From NCBI RefSeq assembly GCF_000213055.1, contig NZ_CM001165.1:5478945-5542944 (forward strand): a stretch of DNA of 64,000 nt, written 5' to 3'. The notes under the pieces were generated by a model. It did not search any database. It worked only from the letters and a program-made list of their open reading frames with translations, and was not told the origin of the DNA. The stretch is from Streptomyces sp. Tu6071 (GTDB lineage Bacteria; Actinomycetota; Actinomycetes; Streptomycetales; Streptomycetaceae). The position numbers and the translations under genes are program-made. Below, in pieces: positions 26,626-34,764 of this stretch; position 1 is the first letter of the stretch; each line of letters begins with the position of its first letter.

Positions 26626-28152
26626 TCAGGGGCACGCGATGTCACGGTCGGGCCGCACCCCGTCGACGAGGAACGCCGTCACCGCCGCGTCCCCACAGGC
26701 GTTGCCCGTCCCCAGGTACGAGCCGTGCCCCCCGCTGTCCACGGACACGAGCCGCGCCTTGCGTCCCAGGGCCGCGCGCATGCGCAGCGCACCGGCGTAG
26801 GGCGTCGCGGGGTCGCGGAGGTTCTGCACCATGAGGATGTTCGACGGCCCCTCGTCCGTGATCCGCGCCGGCGGCTCGGCGGGCTCGTTCTTCCAGTACG
26901 AGCACGGCGTGATGTTCACGGGCATGCCCCCGGTGAGCGGGTACCGCGCGCGGTCCTCGGCGACGCCCCGGGCGTGGTCCGCGACCGAGCCGGGCCAGTC
27001 GACGTCGTTGCAGATCACGCTGATGGTGACGGCCGCGTCCTGCTGCGACATGGGCTGCGCGAGGGACGGAGGGAGAACGACCGGTCCCGCCGTCGTGGCG
27101 TCGGCGGCGCGCACGAGGCCGGCGAACTCCGGGAAGGCCGCGTCGTCGTAGAGCGCGGTCTGGAGCGCCTGGAGGAGCATGCCGCCGGTGAGCGCGAGTC
27201 CGGGGGTCGTGGTGGCGCGCGGGTGCGCGTCGAGTTCCCGGGCGAGGCCGAGCACGCGGGTACGGACCCGGGCGGGCCGCTCGGCGAGCCGCTCCGCCCC
27301 GCGCGCCGGGTCCGCCGCCCACGCGGCGAAATCCGGGAAGCGGTCCTCGGCGCCAAGCGCCATGTTCGCGAGCCAGCCGCGCTCGACGCGCGCGGGGTCC
27401 GGGTCGCCGCTGCTGTCGAGGACGACGCGGGCGGTGCGCCCGGGGTGCTTCTGGGCGTACCCGGCCGCCACGTACGTGCCGTAGGACGTCGCCCACACGG
27501 ACAGCCTCGCGCTGCCGAGCGCGGCCCGGAGGCGGTCCAGGTCGCGGACCTCGTTGGCGGTCGTGAAGCTCGCGAGCACCGCCCCGCCGTTCTTCCCGCA
27601 GGCTTCGGCGGTACGGCGCGAGCGCGCCACGTTCTCCGCGATGCCGCCCCCCGCACCCGGCCAGGACCGGACCGTCGCGAGCCGCCGGTCCTCCTCGGGC
27701 AGTCCGCAAGCGGCCGTCGTGCTGCCGCCGACCCCACGCGGGTCGAAGCTCACGAGGTCGTACCGCCCGCCGGTCGCGGCCATGAGCGCGGCCCCCTTGT
27801 CCGCGAGCCGTCGCACCCCGGAACTGCCCGGCCCGCCGGGGACGACGGCGAGCGTCCCGCGTCGCGCGCCCTCGGCGCGGATACGGCTGACGGCGAGGTG
27901 GACGGTACGGCCGTGGGGGCGGGAGTAGTCGAGCGGGACGGTGAGGGTGGCGCACTCCTGGCGGGCGCTGCCGCAGGGGGACCAGGTGAGGGCGGGGGAA
28001 GAGGGGGAGGCGTGGGCGGCGGTGGGGAGGGCGGTGAGCGCGAGGGCCAGCGCGAGGGCGGGAACCAGCAGCCCCTGTGGCGACCGAAGAGCGGGGTGGG
28101 GGGCGGAGCCGCGCGAGCGGCCGGGGCGCCGGGCTTTCCGAGGAGTCGTCAT
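26626..28152 (-). CDS. secreted alpha/beta hydrolase, tripeptidyl aminopeptidase (S33/TAP) family
   Basis: This is a 508-residue exported serine hydrolase. The signal peptide is LVPALALALALTALPTAAHA. The family pattern follows: VPLDYSRPHGRTVHLAVSR, the oxyanion segment VVPGGPGSSG, SFDPRGVGGS, the nucleophile elbow WATSYGTYVA, Asp in NLRDPATP and His in GGHGSYLG. CxxD-like NDVDWP and the C-terminal Cys pair are typical of TAP proteins. Unusually, the nucleophile motif is A-T-S-Y-G rather than G-x-S-x-G. It probably removes peptides from protein N-termini outside the cell. The ATG at 28152 follows GGAGGAGGG. Confidence 0.87.
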   Translation of the reverse strand: MTTPRKARRPGRSRGSAPHPALRSPQGLLVPALALALALTALPTAAHASPSSPALTWSPCGSARQECATLTVPLDYSRPHGRTVHLAVSRIRAEGARRGTLAVVPGGPGSSGVRRLADKGAALMAATGGRYDLVSFDPRGVGGSTTAACGLPEEDRRLATVRSWPGAGGGIAENVARSRRTAEACGKNGGAVLASFTTANEVRDLDRLRAALGSARLSVWATSYGTYVAAGYAQKHPGRTARVVLDSSGDPDPARVERGWLANMALGAEDRFPDFAAWAADPARGAERLAERPARVRTRVLGLARELDAHPRATTTPGLALTGGMLLQALQTALYDDAAFPEFAGLVRAADATTAGPVVLPPSLAQPMSQQDAAVTISVICNDVDWPGSVADHARGVAEDRARYPLTGGMPVNITPCSYWKNEPAEPPARITDEGPSNILMVQNLRDPATPYAGALRMRAALGRKARLVSVDSGGHGSYLGTGNACGDAAVTAFLVDGVRPDRDIACP

Positions 28153-28266
28153 ACCGTGAACCCTCCTCCGCCCCGGGGCCGGGGCCCATGCGGCGGGCGC
28201 CCGACCTCGGGGTGGGGAACTCCCCCCGCTCGCAGGGAGGTTGCCCGGGGCGCGCGGGTTCCTCCC

Positions 28267-28417
28267 GTACGCGCCCCTAACGCTTGGCCGCCACCGGTAC
28301 GCGCCCCTGGGGCTTGGCCGCGACGGGTACGCGCCCCTGGCCCTTGGCCGCGACCGGTACGCGCCCCCAGCGCTTGGCCGCCACCGGTACGCGCCCCTAG
28401 CGCTTGGCCGCCACCGG
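28267..28417. repeat. 30-bp minisatellite, five tandem copies, across the MFS stop codon
   Basis: Five 30-bp units with core GTACGCGCCCCT and CTTGGCCGC follow one another exactly in register. On the minus strand each unit is ten codons in the MFS reading frame (VPVAAK-x-x-GR). The first and last units hold TAG at position 8, while the three middle ones read RW, GQ and PQ there. Confidence 0.92.
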
Positions 28418-29845
28418 GACGTGTCCCGCCTCTTCGAGTCGTGCCGCCGCCCGCACCGCGCTCTCCTTGGCCCGCCGTCCCGAGGACACGAGGCCCAGGA
28501 CCAGGACGGCCGCTCCGCACCCGGTGAGGACCCACCACGCCGGGCGCGCGGCGTCCGTGAAGGTCGCCTCGTACCGCTGCGGTGTGATGCCCGAGGCGAG
28601 GATCGCGCCGAGGAGCGCGACGCCGAGCGCCGAGCCGGTCTGGCGGCTCGTGGAGGCGACGGCGGCGGCGACCCCGGCCTGCGCGCGGGGCATCCCGGAG
28701 ACGGCCGTGTTGGTGATGGGCGCGTTGACGAAGCCGAAGCCGAGGCCGAAGAGGACGAAGGCGACGACGAGGGTCACGGTGTGGGTCTGCCCGTCGAAGG
28801 CCGCGAAGAGGACCCCGCTCGCGGTCATCCCGAGCCCCGCGATCAGCAGCGGCACCCGCGTGCCGCGCGAGCCGACGAGCCGCCCGGACAGCGGCGCGCT
28901 CACGAAGGTCACGGCGGCCATCGGGAGCATCCACAGCCCGGCGTGCAGCGCGCTGTAGTGGCGGACGTTCTGGAGGTAGAGCGTCGAGAGGAAGAGGAAG
29001 CCGCCGAGCGCCGCGAAGCCGCACACGGCGATCACGGTCGCGCCGCTGAAGGGCAGGCTGCGGAAGAAGCGCGGGTCGATGAGCGGCTCGGGCCTGCGCA
29101 GCTCGTACGGGACGAGCAGGGCGACCGCGAGGACGGCGAGCACGGCGCAGCCGAGCACGAGCGGCGAGGTGAGGCCCGCGTCGGGGGCCTCGATGATGCC
29201 GAACGTGAGCGCGGCGAGGAGCACGATGACGAGGATCTGCCCGACCGGGTCGGGGCGGCGCCCGTGCGGGGCGCGCGACTCGGGCACGAACAGCGACAGG
29301 AGGATGAGCGCGGCGACGCCGATGGGGAGGTTGAGCCAGAAGATCGAGCGCCAGCCGACGGTGTCGACGAGCACCCCGCCGATGAGCGGGCCCGCCGCCA
29401 TCGAGAGGCCGACGACGCCGCCCCACACGCCGATCGCGCGGGCGCGCTCGCGCGGGTCCGTGAAGGTGTTCGTGATGATCGACATCGCGACCGGGTTGAG
29501 CATCGATCCGCCGACGGCCTGCACCATGCGGAAGACGACGAGCAGCCCCAGGTTCGGGGCGATCGAGCAGAGTGCCGAACCGACCGTGAAGACGATCAGG
29601 CCGATGCGGAAGACGCGGCGGCGGCCGACGCGGTCCGCCGTCGAGCCGGAGAGCATGAGCAGCGAGGCGATGACGAGCGTGTACGCGTCGATCGTCCACT
29701 GGAGCCCCGAGACGCTCGCGTCGAACTCCTTTTGCAGGTCGGGGAGGGCGACATTGAGGACGGTGTTGTCCAGGGAGACGATCAGAAGGCTCATGCAGCA
29801 GATGGCGAGGACGGCCATGCGCCGCCGGTGACTCAGCTCGGGCAT
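28397..29845 (-). CDS. MFS transporter (DHA2, EmrB/QacA type)
   Basis: This 482-residue efflux-type major facilitator has about 14 hydrophobic helices. Motifs are LDNTVLNVALPDLQKEF in helix 1, SGSTADRVGRRRVFRIGL after helix 2, and the antiporter motif GVWGGVVGLSMAAGPLIGGVL in helix 5. The C-terminus ends VPVAAKR in the first unit of a 30-bp repeat array. Readthrough of its TAG would add 40 residues of the same decapeptide. TACGAT lies seven bases before the ATG at 29845, so the mRNA may be leaderless. A palindrome just upstream (29861-29887) is a likely operator, but no regulator gene is adjacent. Confidence 0.88.
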   Translation of the reverse strand: MPELSHRRRMAVLAICCMSLLIVSLDNTVLNVALPDLQKEFDASVSGLQWTIDAYTLVIASLLMLSGSTADRVGRRRVFRIGLIVFTVGSALCSIAPNLGLLVVFRMVQAVGGSMLNPVAMSIITNTFTDPRERARAIGVWGGVVGLSMAAGPLIGGVLVDTVGWRSIFWLNLPIGVAALILLSLFVPESRAPHGRRPDPVGQILVIVLLAALTFGIIEAPDAGLTSPLVLGCAVLAVLAVALLVPYELRRPEPLIDPRFFRSLPFSGATVIAVCGFAALGGFLFLSTLYLQNVRHYSALHAGLWMLPMAAVTFVSAPLSGRLVGSRGTRVPLLIAGLGMTASGVLFAAFDGQTHTVTLVVAFVLFGLGFGFVNAPITNTAVSGMPRAQAGVAAAVASTSRQTGSALGVALLGAILASGITPQRYEATFTDAARPAWWVLTGCGAAVLVLGLVSSGRRAKESAVRAAARLEEAGHVPVAAKR

Positions 29846-29860
29846 GAGCAGTATCGTAAA

Positions 29861-29887
29861 TCATTAGTACGCTTTACTAACTAATGA
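29861..29887. promoter_or_regulatory. AT-rich nested palindrome upstream of MFS gene
   Basis: TCATTAGT (29861-29868) and ACTAATGA (29880-29887) are perfect outer arms. TTAGTA-CGCTT-TACTAA (29864-29880) is an inner palindrome. It directly abuts the MFS -10 box and looks like a TetR/MarR-type operator. Confidence 0.6.
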
Positions 29888-29942
29888 CCGGGCCTGTGGA
29901 CAACCGGCTTGGACTCCTGCGGCGGTACGTGACAATGGAGCC

Positions 29943-31148
29943 ATGTCCTCCGCAGTCCCCCTCGCCACCGCAGCCGACCCCGCCGCACCGACCGGGCCCA
30001 CCCCGCCCCCCGCCCCGGCGGGCTCCCCCCTGGCCATCGGCCCGCACCAGGTCGCCCCACCCGTCGTGCTCGCCCCCATGGCCGGGATCACCAACGCGCC
30101 CTTCCGCACGCTGTGCCGGGAGTTCAGCGGCGGCAAGGGTCTCTTCGTGAGCGAGATGATCACGACCCGCGCCCTCGTCGAGCGCAACGAGAAGACGATG
30201 CGGCTCGTCCAGTTCGGCCCGGCCGAGACGCCCCGCTCGATCCAGCTCTACGGCGTCGACCCCGTCACGGTCGGCAAGGCGGCCCGCATGATCCGCGACG
30301 AGGACCTCGCGGACCACATCGACCTCAACTTCGGCTGCCCGGTGCCGAAGGTCACACGCAAGGGCGGCGGCTCGGCCCTCCCCTACAAGCGGCACCTGCT
30401 GCGCGCGATCCTGCGCGAGGCCGTCGCGGGCGCGGACGGCCTCCCGGTCACGATGAAGATGCGCAAGGGCATCGACGACGACCACCTCACCGCGCTCGAC
30501 GCGGGCCGCATCGCCGTTGACGAGGGCATCACCGCGATCGCCCTGCACGGCCGCACCACGGCCCAGCACTACGGCGGCACCGCCGACTGGGACGCCATCG
30601 CGCGCCTCAAGGAGCACGTCCCCGAGCTGCCCGTCCTCGGCAACGGCGACATCTGGACTGCCGAGGACGCCCTGCGCATGGTCCGCGAGACCGGCTGCGA
30701 CGGCGTCGTCGTCGGCCGCGGCTGCCTCGGCCGCCCCTGGCTCTTCGCCGACCTCGTCGCCGCCTTCGAGGGCGCCCTGCGCCCGACCCCGCCGGGCCTG
30801 CGCGAGGTCGCCGCCGTCATGCTGCGGCACGCGGCGCTCCTCGGCGAGTGGCTGGAGGACGAGGAACGCGGCGTGATCGACTTCCGCAAGCACGTCGCCT
30901 GGTACCTCAAGGGCTTCTCGGTCGGCTCCGAGAAGCGCCGCGCGCTCGCCACGACCTCGACCCTCGCCGCACTGGAGGAGGGCCTGCACGGCCTCGACCT
31001 CGACCAGCCCTGGCCCGCCGCCGCCGAGGGCCCGCGCGGGCGCACCTCGGGCAACAACAGGGTCGCCCTCCCCGACGGCTGGCTCGAAGACCCCTGGGAC
31101 TGCGCGGCCCTCGGCGAGGACGCCGAATCGGAGACCTCGGGCGGCTGA
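29943..31148 (+). CDS. dusB: tRNA-dihydrouridine synthase (DusB family)
   Basis: This 401-residue FMN enzyme reduces uridine to dihydrouridine in tRNA. A ~30-residue Pro/Ala-rich N-terminus precedes the TIM barrel: VVLAPMAGITNAPFRTLCREF, VSEMITTRALVERN, QLYGVDP, DLNFGCPVPKVTRKGGGSAL (with the catalytic Cys), TMKMRKGID, ALHGRTTAQHYGG, LGNGDIW and VVVGRGCLGRPWLF. A helical tRNA-binding C-terminal domain follows. GACAAT ends six bases before the ATG, with TTGGAC 16 bp further upstream, suggesting a leaderless transcript. Confidence 0.94.
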   Translation: MSSAVPLATAADPAAPTGPTPPPAPAGSPLAIGPHQVAPPVVLAPMAGITNAPFRTLCREFSGGKGLFVSEMITTRALVERNEKTMRLVQFGPAETPRSIQLYGVDPVTVGKAARMIRDEDLADHIDLNFGCPVPKVTRKGGGSALPYKRHLLRAILREAVAGADGLPVTMKMRKGIDDDHLTALDAGRIAVDEGITAIALHGRTTAQHYGGTADWDAIARLKEHVPELPVLGNGDIWTAEDALRMVRETGCDGVVVGRGCLGRPWLFADLVAAFEGALRPTPPGLREVAAVMLRHAALLGEWLEDEERGVIDFRKHVAWYLKGFSVGSEKRRALATTSTLAALEEGLHGLDLDQPWPAAAEGPRGRTSGNNRVALPDGWLEDPWDCAALGEDAESETSGG

Positions 31149-31362
31149 GAGGGGCCGGGAGGGAGCCGCGAGGGGGTCGAGAGGGAGCCGCGAGAGGGCC
31201 GGAAGGGGAGGCTGAGGGCGGAGGGAGACGGGGCGCCCGAGAGGCGGTCGGGCGCAAGGAGCCGCCGAAAGGGCATTGTGCCTGGCCGGACAGATGCGAT
31301 CATGAGGTGACACGAGATCAACGCGACCTCGTGGGACTTGAGTTGCAGAGGAAGGCACGCCG

Positions 31363-32169
31363 ATGAGTTCTCCCCTCGACGACCGTATGCAGCGCCTTGA
31401 GCAGGAACTCAACACGAGCGTGCCGCACTCCGCACGCATGTGGAACTACTGGCTCGGCGGCAAGGACAATTACGAGGCGGACCGCAAGCTCGGCCAGTAC
31501 ATGGCCGAGACGTACCCGCAGATCAAGGAGATAGCGCGCGCCTCGCGCGCCTTCCAGGCCCGCGCCGTGCGCCACCTGGCGGGCGAGGCCGGCATCCGCC
31601 AGTTCCTCGACCTCGGCACGGGCCTGCCCACCGCCAACGCGACGCACGAGGTCGCCCAGTCCGTCGCCCCCACCGCACGCATCGTCTACGTCGACCACGA
31701 CCCGATCGTCCTCGCGCACGCCCGCGCCCTGCTCACGAGCGGCCCCGAGGGCGCGACCGACTACGTGCACGGCGACCTCGCCGACGCCCCGGCCGTGCTC
31801 GCCGAGGCCGCGCGGACCCTCGACCTGACCCGGCCCGTCGCCGTCCTCATCCTCTCCACCCTCGGCCACGTCCCGGACAGCGACGCCGCGCACGCCCTGC
31901 TCCGCTCCTACCTCGACGCGCTCCCCTCGGGCAGCTACCTCGTCCAGTGCGACACCATCGAGACCCCCGAGTCGAAGGCGGCGTCCGAGGAGTACGAGGA
32001 GGGCGGCGCGATGGCGTACCGCTCCCGGCCGCGCGAGGACATGGAGCGCTTCACGGAGGGCCTGGAGGTACTGGAGCCCGGCTTCGGCTCCATCGACCTG
32101 TGGAAGCCCGAGGCCCCGCTCGACCGCGAGCCCATCGAGCAGTGGGGCTTCGTCGCCCGCAAGCCGTGA
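31363..32169 (+). CDS. SAM-dependent methyltransferase (Methyltransf_19 / DUF574)
   Basis: This 268-residue protein belongs to the actinomycete-expanded Methyltransf_19 family. It has the N-terminal signature PHSARMWNYWLGGKDNYEADR, the SAM-binding loop FLDLGTGLPT, YVDHDPIVLAHARALL, YVHGDLAD, and VAVLILSTLGHVPD. Streptomycetes carry many paralogues and the acceptor substrate is unknown. The ATG at 31363 follows GAGGAAGG. The gene ends in a 14-bp tandem duplication that includes the stop codon (32158-32185). The ~210-bp upstream gap holds a short imperfect repeat of GGGAGCCGCGAG. Confidence 0.88.
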   Translation: MSSPLDDRMQRLEQELNTSVPHSARMWNYWLGGKDNYEADRKLGQYMAETYPQIKEIARASRAFQARAVRHLAGEAGIRQFLDLGTGLPTANATHEVAQSVAPTARIVYVDHDPIVLAHARALLTSGPEGATDYVHGDLADAPAVLAEAARTLDLTRPVAVLILSTLGHVPDSDAAHALLRSYLDALPSGSYLVQCDTIETPESKAASEEYEEGGAMAYRSRPREDMERFTEGLEVLEPGFGSIDLWKPEAPLDREPIEQWGFVARKP

Positions 32170-32257
32170 CCCGCAAGCCGTGACCCGTGGCCCGCGAGCC
32201 CCGGCCCGCGAGCCCTGAGCGGGCGCCCTTGTCGGCGGTCCGTGGCACGCTGGCGTG

Positions 32258-32743
32258 ATGAGCACTTCACCGCGCACGGGGGACGGCGGGGCCGAGGCGC
32301 GCCGCCTGCGCGACCTCGCCGTCCTGCGACGGGTACGGGACCGCATCGACCGCGAGTACGCGAGCCCGCTCGACGTCGAGGCCCTCGCGCGCGGCGCGCA
32401 CATGTCGGCCGGGCACCTGAGCCGGCAGTTCCGCCTCGCCTACGGGGAGCCCCCGTACGCGTACCTCATGACGCGCCGCGTCGAGCGCGCGATGGCGCTC
32501 CTGCGGCGCGGCGACCTCGGCGTCACCGAGGTCTGTTTCGCGGTCGGCTGCGCCTCGCTCGGCACGTTCAGTACCAGGTTCACCGAACTGGTCGGGATGC
32601 CGCCGAGCGTCTACCGGGAGCGGGCCGCGCGTGCGGCCGGGGAGGCGGGCGGGGGCGCGGCGGAAGGCGTCCCCGCGTGCCTCGCCAAGCAGGTCACCCG
32701 ACCGGTCAGGATTCGAGAAGCGCCCGGTCCCGGCCCCGCCTAA
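32258..32743 (+). CDS. AraC-family transcriptional regulator (minimal)
   Basis: This 161-residue protein is little more than an AraC DNA-binding domain. The first helix-turn-helix is SPLDVEALARGAHMSAGHLSRQFRLAYGEPPYAYLMTRRVERAMALL and the second is LGVTEVCFAVGCASLGTFSTRFTELVGMPPSVYRER. A ~30-residue tail follows. There is no sugar-binding domain. The adjacent in-frame GTG at 32255 is an alternative start. Its stop (TAA 32741) forms part of the -10 box of the next gene. Short AraC plus VOC pairs recur in actinomycetes and the regulator probably controls its partner. Confidence 0.86.
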   Translation: MSTSPRTGDGGAEARRLRDLAVLRRVRDRIDREYASPLDVEALARGAHMSAGHLSRQFRLAYGEPPYAYLMTRRVERAMALLRRGDLGVTEVCFAVGCASLGTFSTRFTELVGMPPSVYRERAARAAGEAGGGAAEGVPACLAKQVTRPVRIREAPGPGPA

Positions 32744-32753
32744 CGTCGGGGGC

Positions 32754-33164
32754 ATGGACCTCACACTGCACACCACCGTTCTCCCGCACACCGACCCCGA
32801 GGCGTCCCTCCGCTTCTACCGCGACATCCTCGGCTTCGAGGTGCGCACCGATGTCGGCCAGGGCACGATGCGCTGGCTCACGGTCGGCCCGAAGGGCCAG
32901 GACAGCATCTCCCTCCTCCTCGCCCCGCCCGCCCTCGACCCCGGCATCACGGAGGAGGAGCGCCGCACGGTCACCGAGATGATGGCGAAGGGCACGTACG
33001 GCTGGATTCTCCTCGCGACGAAGGATCTCGACGACACGTTCGCGTCGCTCTCGCAGGCGGGTGCCGAGGTCGTCCAAGAACCGGTCGAACAGCCCTACGG
33101 CATCCGCGACTGCGCCTTCCGCGACCCGGCGGGCAACCTGATCCGCATCCAGGAGGTGGGCTGA
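32754..33164 (+). CDS. VOC-family (glyoxalase-like) protein
   Basis: This single-module, 136-residue vicinal-oxygen-chelate protein begins MDLTLHTTVLPHTDPEASLRFYRDILGFEV and ends AFRDPAGNLIRIQEVG. The latter carries the Glu-type metal-ligand strand seen in glyoxalase/bleomycin-resistance proteins. It would dimerise to form an active site; the substrate is unknown. TAACGT lies exactly seven bases before the ATG, overlapping the stop of the AraC gene, so it probably has its own leaderless promoter. A strong terminator follows. Confidence 0.88.
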   Translation: MDLTLHTTVLPHTDPEASLRFYRDILGFEVRTDVGQGTMRWLTVGPKGQDSISLLLAPPALDPGITEEERRTVTEMMAKGTYGWILLATKDLDDTFASLSQAGAEVVQEPVEQPYGIRDCAFRDPAGNLIRIQEVG

Positions 33165-33232
33165 GCCGCATCCCATCGGCTGGAGCCCCGGCCTTCCCGC
33201 GTGCTCCCGTACCGGCGTGACGATTGTCGGCG

Positions 33233-33272
33233 GGTCGCCCGGGAGACACCGCGAGGGGTCTCCCGGGCGACC
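33233..33272. terminator. bidirectional hairpin terminator
   Basis: Perfect 15-bp arms GGTCGCCCGGGAGAC (33233-33247) and GTCTCCCGGGCGACC (33258-33272) with a ten-base loop lie between the convergent VOC and glycosyltransferase genes. Confidence 0.85.
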
Positions 33273-33284
33273 GCCCGGCGTCCC

Positions 33285-34466
33285 TCAGTGGCCGCGCGCC
33301 ACGAGTTCCGCCTCGATGAGATCAGCCGCCCGCGTGGTCCCGCCCTCGCGCAGGGCCTCTTCGCGGAGGCGTGCGGAACGGCGGGACACCTCGGGGTCGC
33401 CGACCAGGTCGAGCAGTGCCTCGCGCAGGCGGTCCGCCGTTGCCTCGGCCGTGTCGACGCGGTGGGCGATGCCCAGCTCGACGAGGCGGTCCGCGTTGGC
33501 GAACTGGTCGACGGCCTGCGGAACGGCGATCATCGGGACGCCCGCGAGCAGTGCCTCGCCGCAGCCGCCCATGCCCGCGTGCGTCACGAAGGCGTCGGCC
33601 GCCGCGAGGACCGCGCGCTGCGGAACCCAGGAGCTGACCTCGAAGTGGGCCGGTACGGGGCCGAGTTCGGCAGGGTCGACGTACTTGCCGATCTGGAGCA
33701 CCACGTGCCATCCCGGGAGTTCCCCGAAGGCCGCGACGCACGCGCGGTAGAAGGCGGGCTGCCGGGTGAACGCGGAGCCGAGCGAGACGAGCAGGACGCG
33801 CTCGGCGTCCGCCGGGCGCTCCCACGTCTCCGCCTCCGCGTCGAAGCACGGCCCCACGAAGGTCACGACATCCGTGTTCACGCGGTCCGCGTGCGGCTGC
33901 ATCGCGCGCGGGACGAGCGCGAGCGAGCGCGCGGGCGGGCCCATGAAGGTGTCGACGTCCCGCGTCGTCGCCCCGCACTCCGCGAGCCAGCGCGCGAAGC
34001 GCTCCTGGTACGCGTCCGCGCCGGGCAACGCCTTGATCCGCGCGCCGACCTCCTCCGCGTACCCCTCCCACCCGACGAAAGCGGGCGAGAGCTGCACGAG
34101 CGGCCTGCCCTGCGCCTCGGCGAGCGCGCGGGCGTGGTAGGCGCCGATGTCGTAGAGGTAGAGGTCGGCCGGGTCGCTGTCGTAGGCGGCGCTCAGCTGC
34201 GGAAGGGACTGGACGCCGTCGTCCAGGAAGAGGCCCATGGCCCCGATGGGGTCCTCGGGCCACTCGTTGTCCACGTGCGGCAACACCGAGGTGACGGGGA
34301 CGAGTTCGGCACCGGTCGGCTCGACGAGGTGCGCGACGGAGGGCGCCGTCGCGTAGGTCACCCGGTGGCCGCGGGCGACCAGCTCGCGCACGATGTCCAG
34401 GCTCGGCCGCATGTGGCTCACGAGGGGGGCGCACACCATCGCGAGGTGGGCGGGGGCAAGTGGCAT
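33285..34466 (-). CDS. macrolide-type UDP-glycosyltransferase (MGT family, OleD/OleI-like)
   Basis: This 393-residue GT-B, GT1-family enzyme closely follows the layout of OleD/OleI, which inactivate macrolides by glucosylating the desosamine 2'-OH. Shared segments include a His in the N-terminal loop (APLVSHMRPSLDIVRELVARGHRVTYA; the OleD catalytic His aligns there), ALVPRAMQPHADRVNTDVVTFVGPC, VLLVSLGSAFTRQPAFYRACV, SWVPQRAVL, and the donor-binding HAGMGGCGEALLAGVPMIAVPQAVDQFANA. The likely role is macrolide or phenolic xenobiotic inactivation. No biosynthetic cluster is adjacent, so intrinsic resistance is more likely than self-protection. In the leader, GGTCTAC is repeated at 34485-34491 and 34493-34499. 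Confidence 0.9.
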   Translation of the reverse strand: MPLAPAHLAMVCAPLVSHMRPSLDIVRELVARGHRVTYATAPSVAHLVEPTGAELVPVTSVLPHVDNEWPEDPIGAMGLFLDDGVQSLPQLSAAYDSDPADLYLYDIGAYHARALAEAQGRPLVQLSPAFVGWEGYAEEVGARIKALPGADAYQERFARWLAECGATTRDVDTFMGPPARSLALVPRAMQPHADRVNTDVVTFVGPCFDAEAETWERPADAERVLLVSLGSAFTRQPAFYRACVAAFGELPGWHVVLQIGKYVDPAELGPVPAHFEVSSWVPQRAVLAAADAFVTHAGMGGCGEALLAGVPMIAVPQAVDQFANADRLVELGIAHRVDTAEATADRLREALLDLVGDPEVSRRSARLREEALREGGTTRAADLIEAELVARGH

Positions 34467-34667
34467 GGGAACACACTCGTTTCAGGTCTACGGGTCTACA
34501 GGGGCAGCGCGTGCCGACGCACCGGCGCGCAGGGCCGGGCGGCACGTGGCGGGGGAGGGGGCCGGTGGCGGCCCGCTCGCTTCAGCCGTAGATCTGACGG
34601 AAAGACATGCGGACGACCCTAGGGGGCGCGGCGCGTGGCCGCACGTCCTTTTTCCCGCCCCGCGCCC

Positions 34668-34718
34668 CGTCCGCTCACGCCCGTCCGCCCCGCTCGTCCG
34701 CTCACGCCCGTCCGCCCC
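34668..34718. repeat. 24-bp direct repeat, period 27
   Basis: An identical 24-bp sequence beginning CGTCCGCTCACGCCCG occurs at 34668-34691 and 34695-34718. It lies between the start of the glycosyltransferase gene and the end of the debranching-enzyme-like gene, in a 298-bp gap that otherwise shows no gene. Confidence 0.85.
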
Positions 34719-34764
34719 CGCTTCCCCGGCACCCCGACCTCTCGCCCCCCGCTGCCCCCGCCCC

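Noticed and set aside
28267..28417. 30-bp repeats as a CRISPR array
   Set aside because: The units are directly abutting with no spacers and keep a reading frame.
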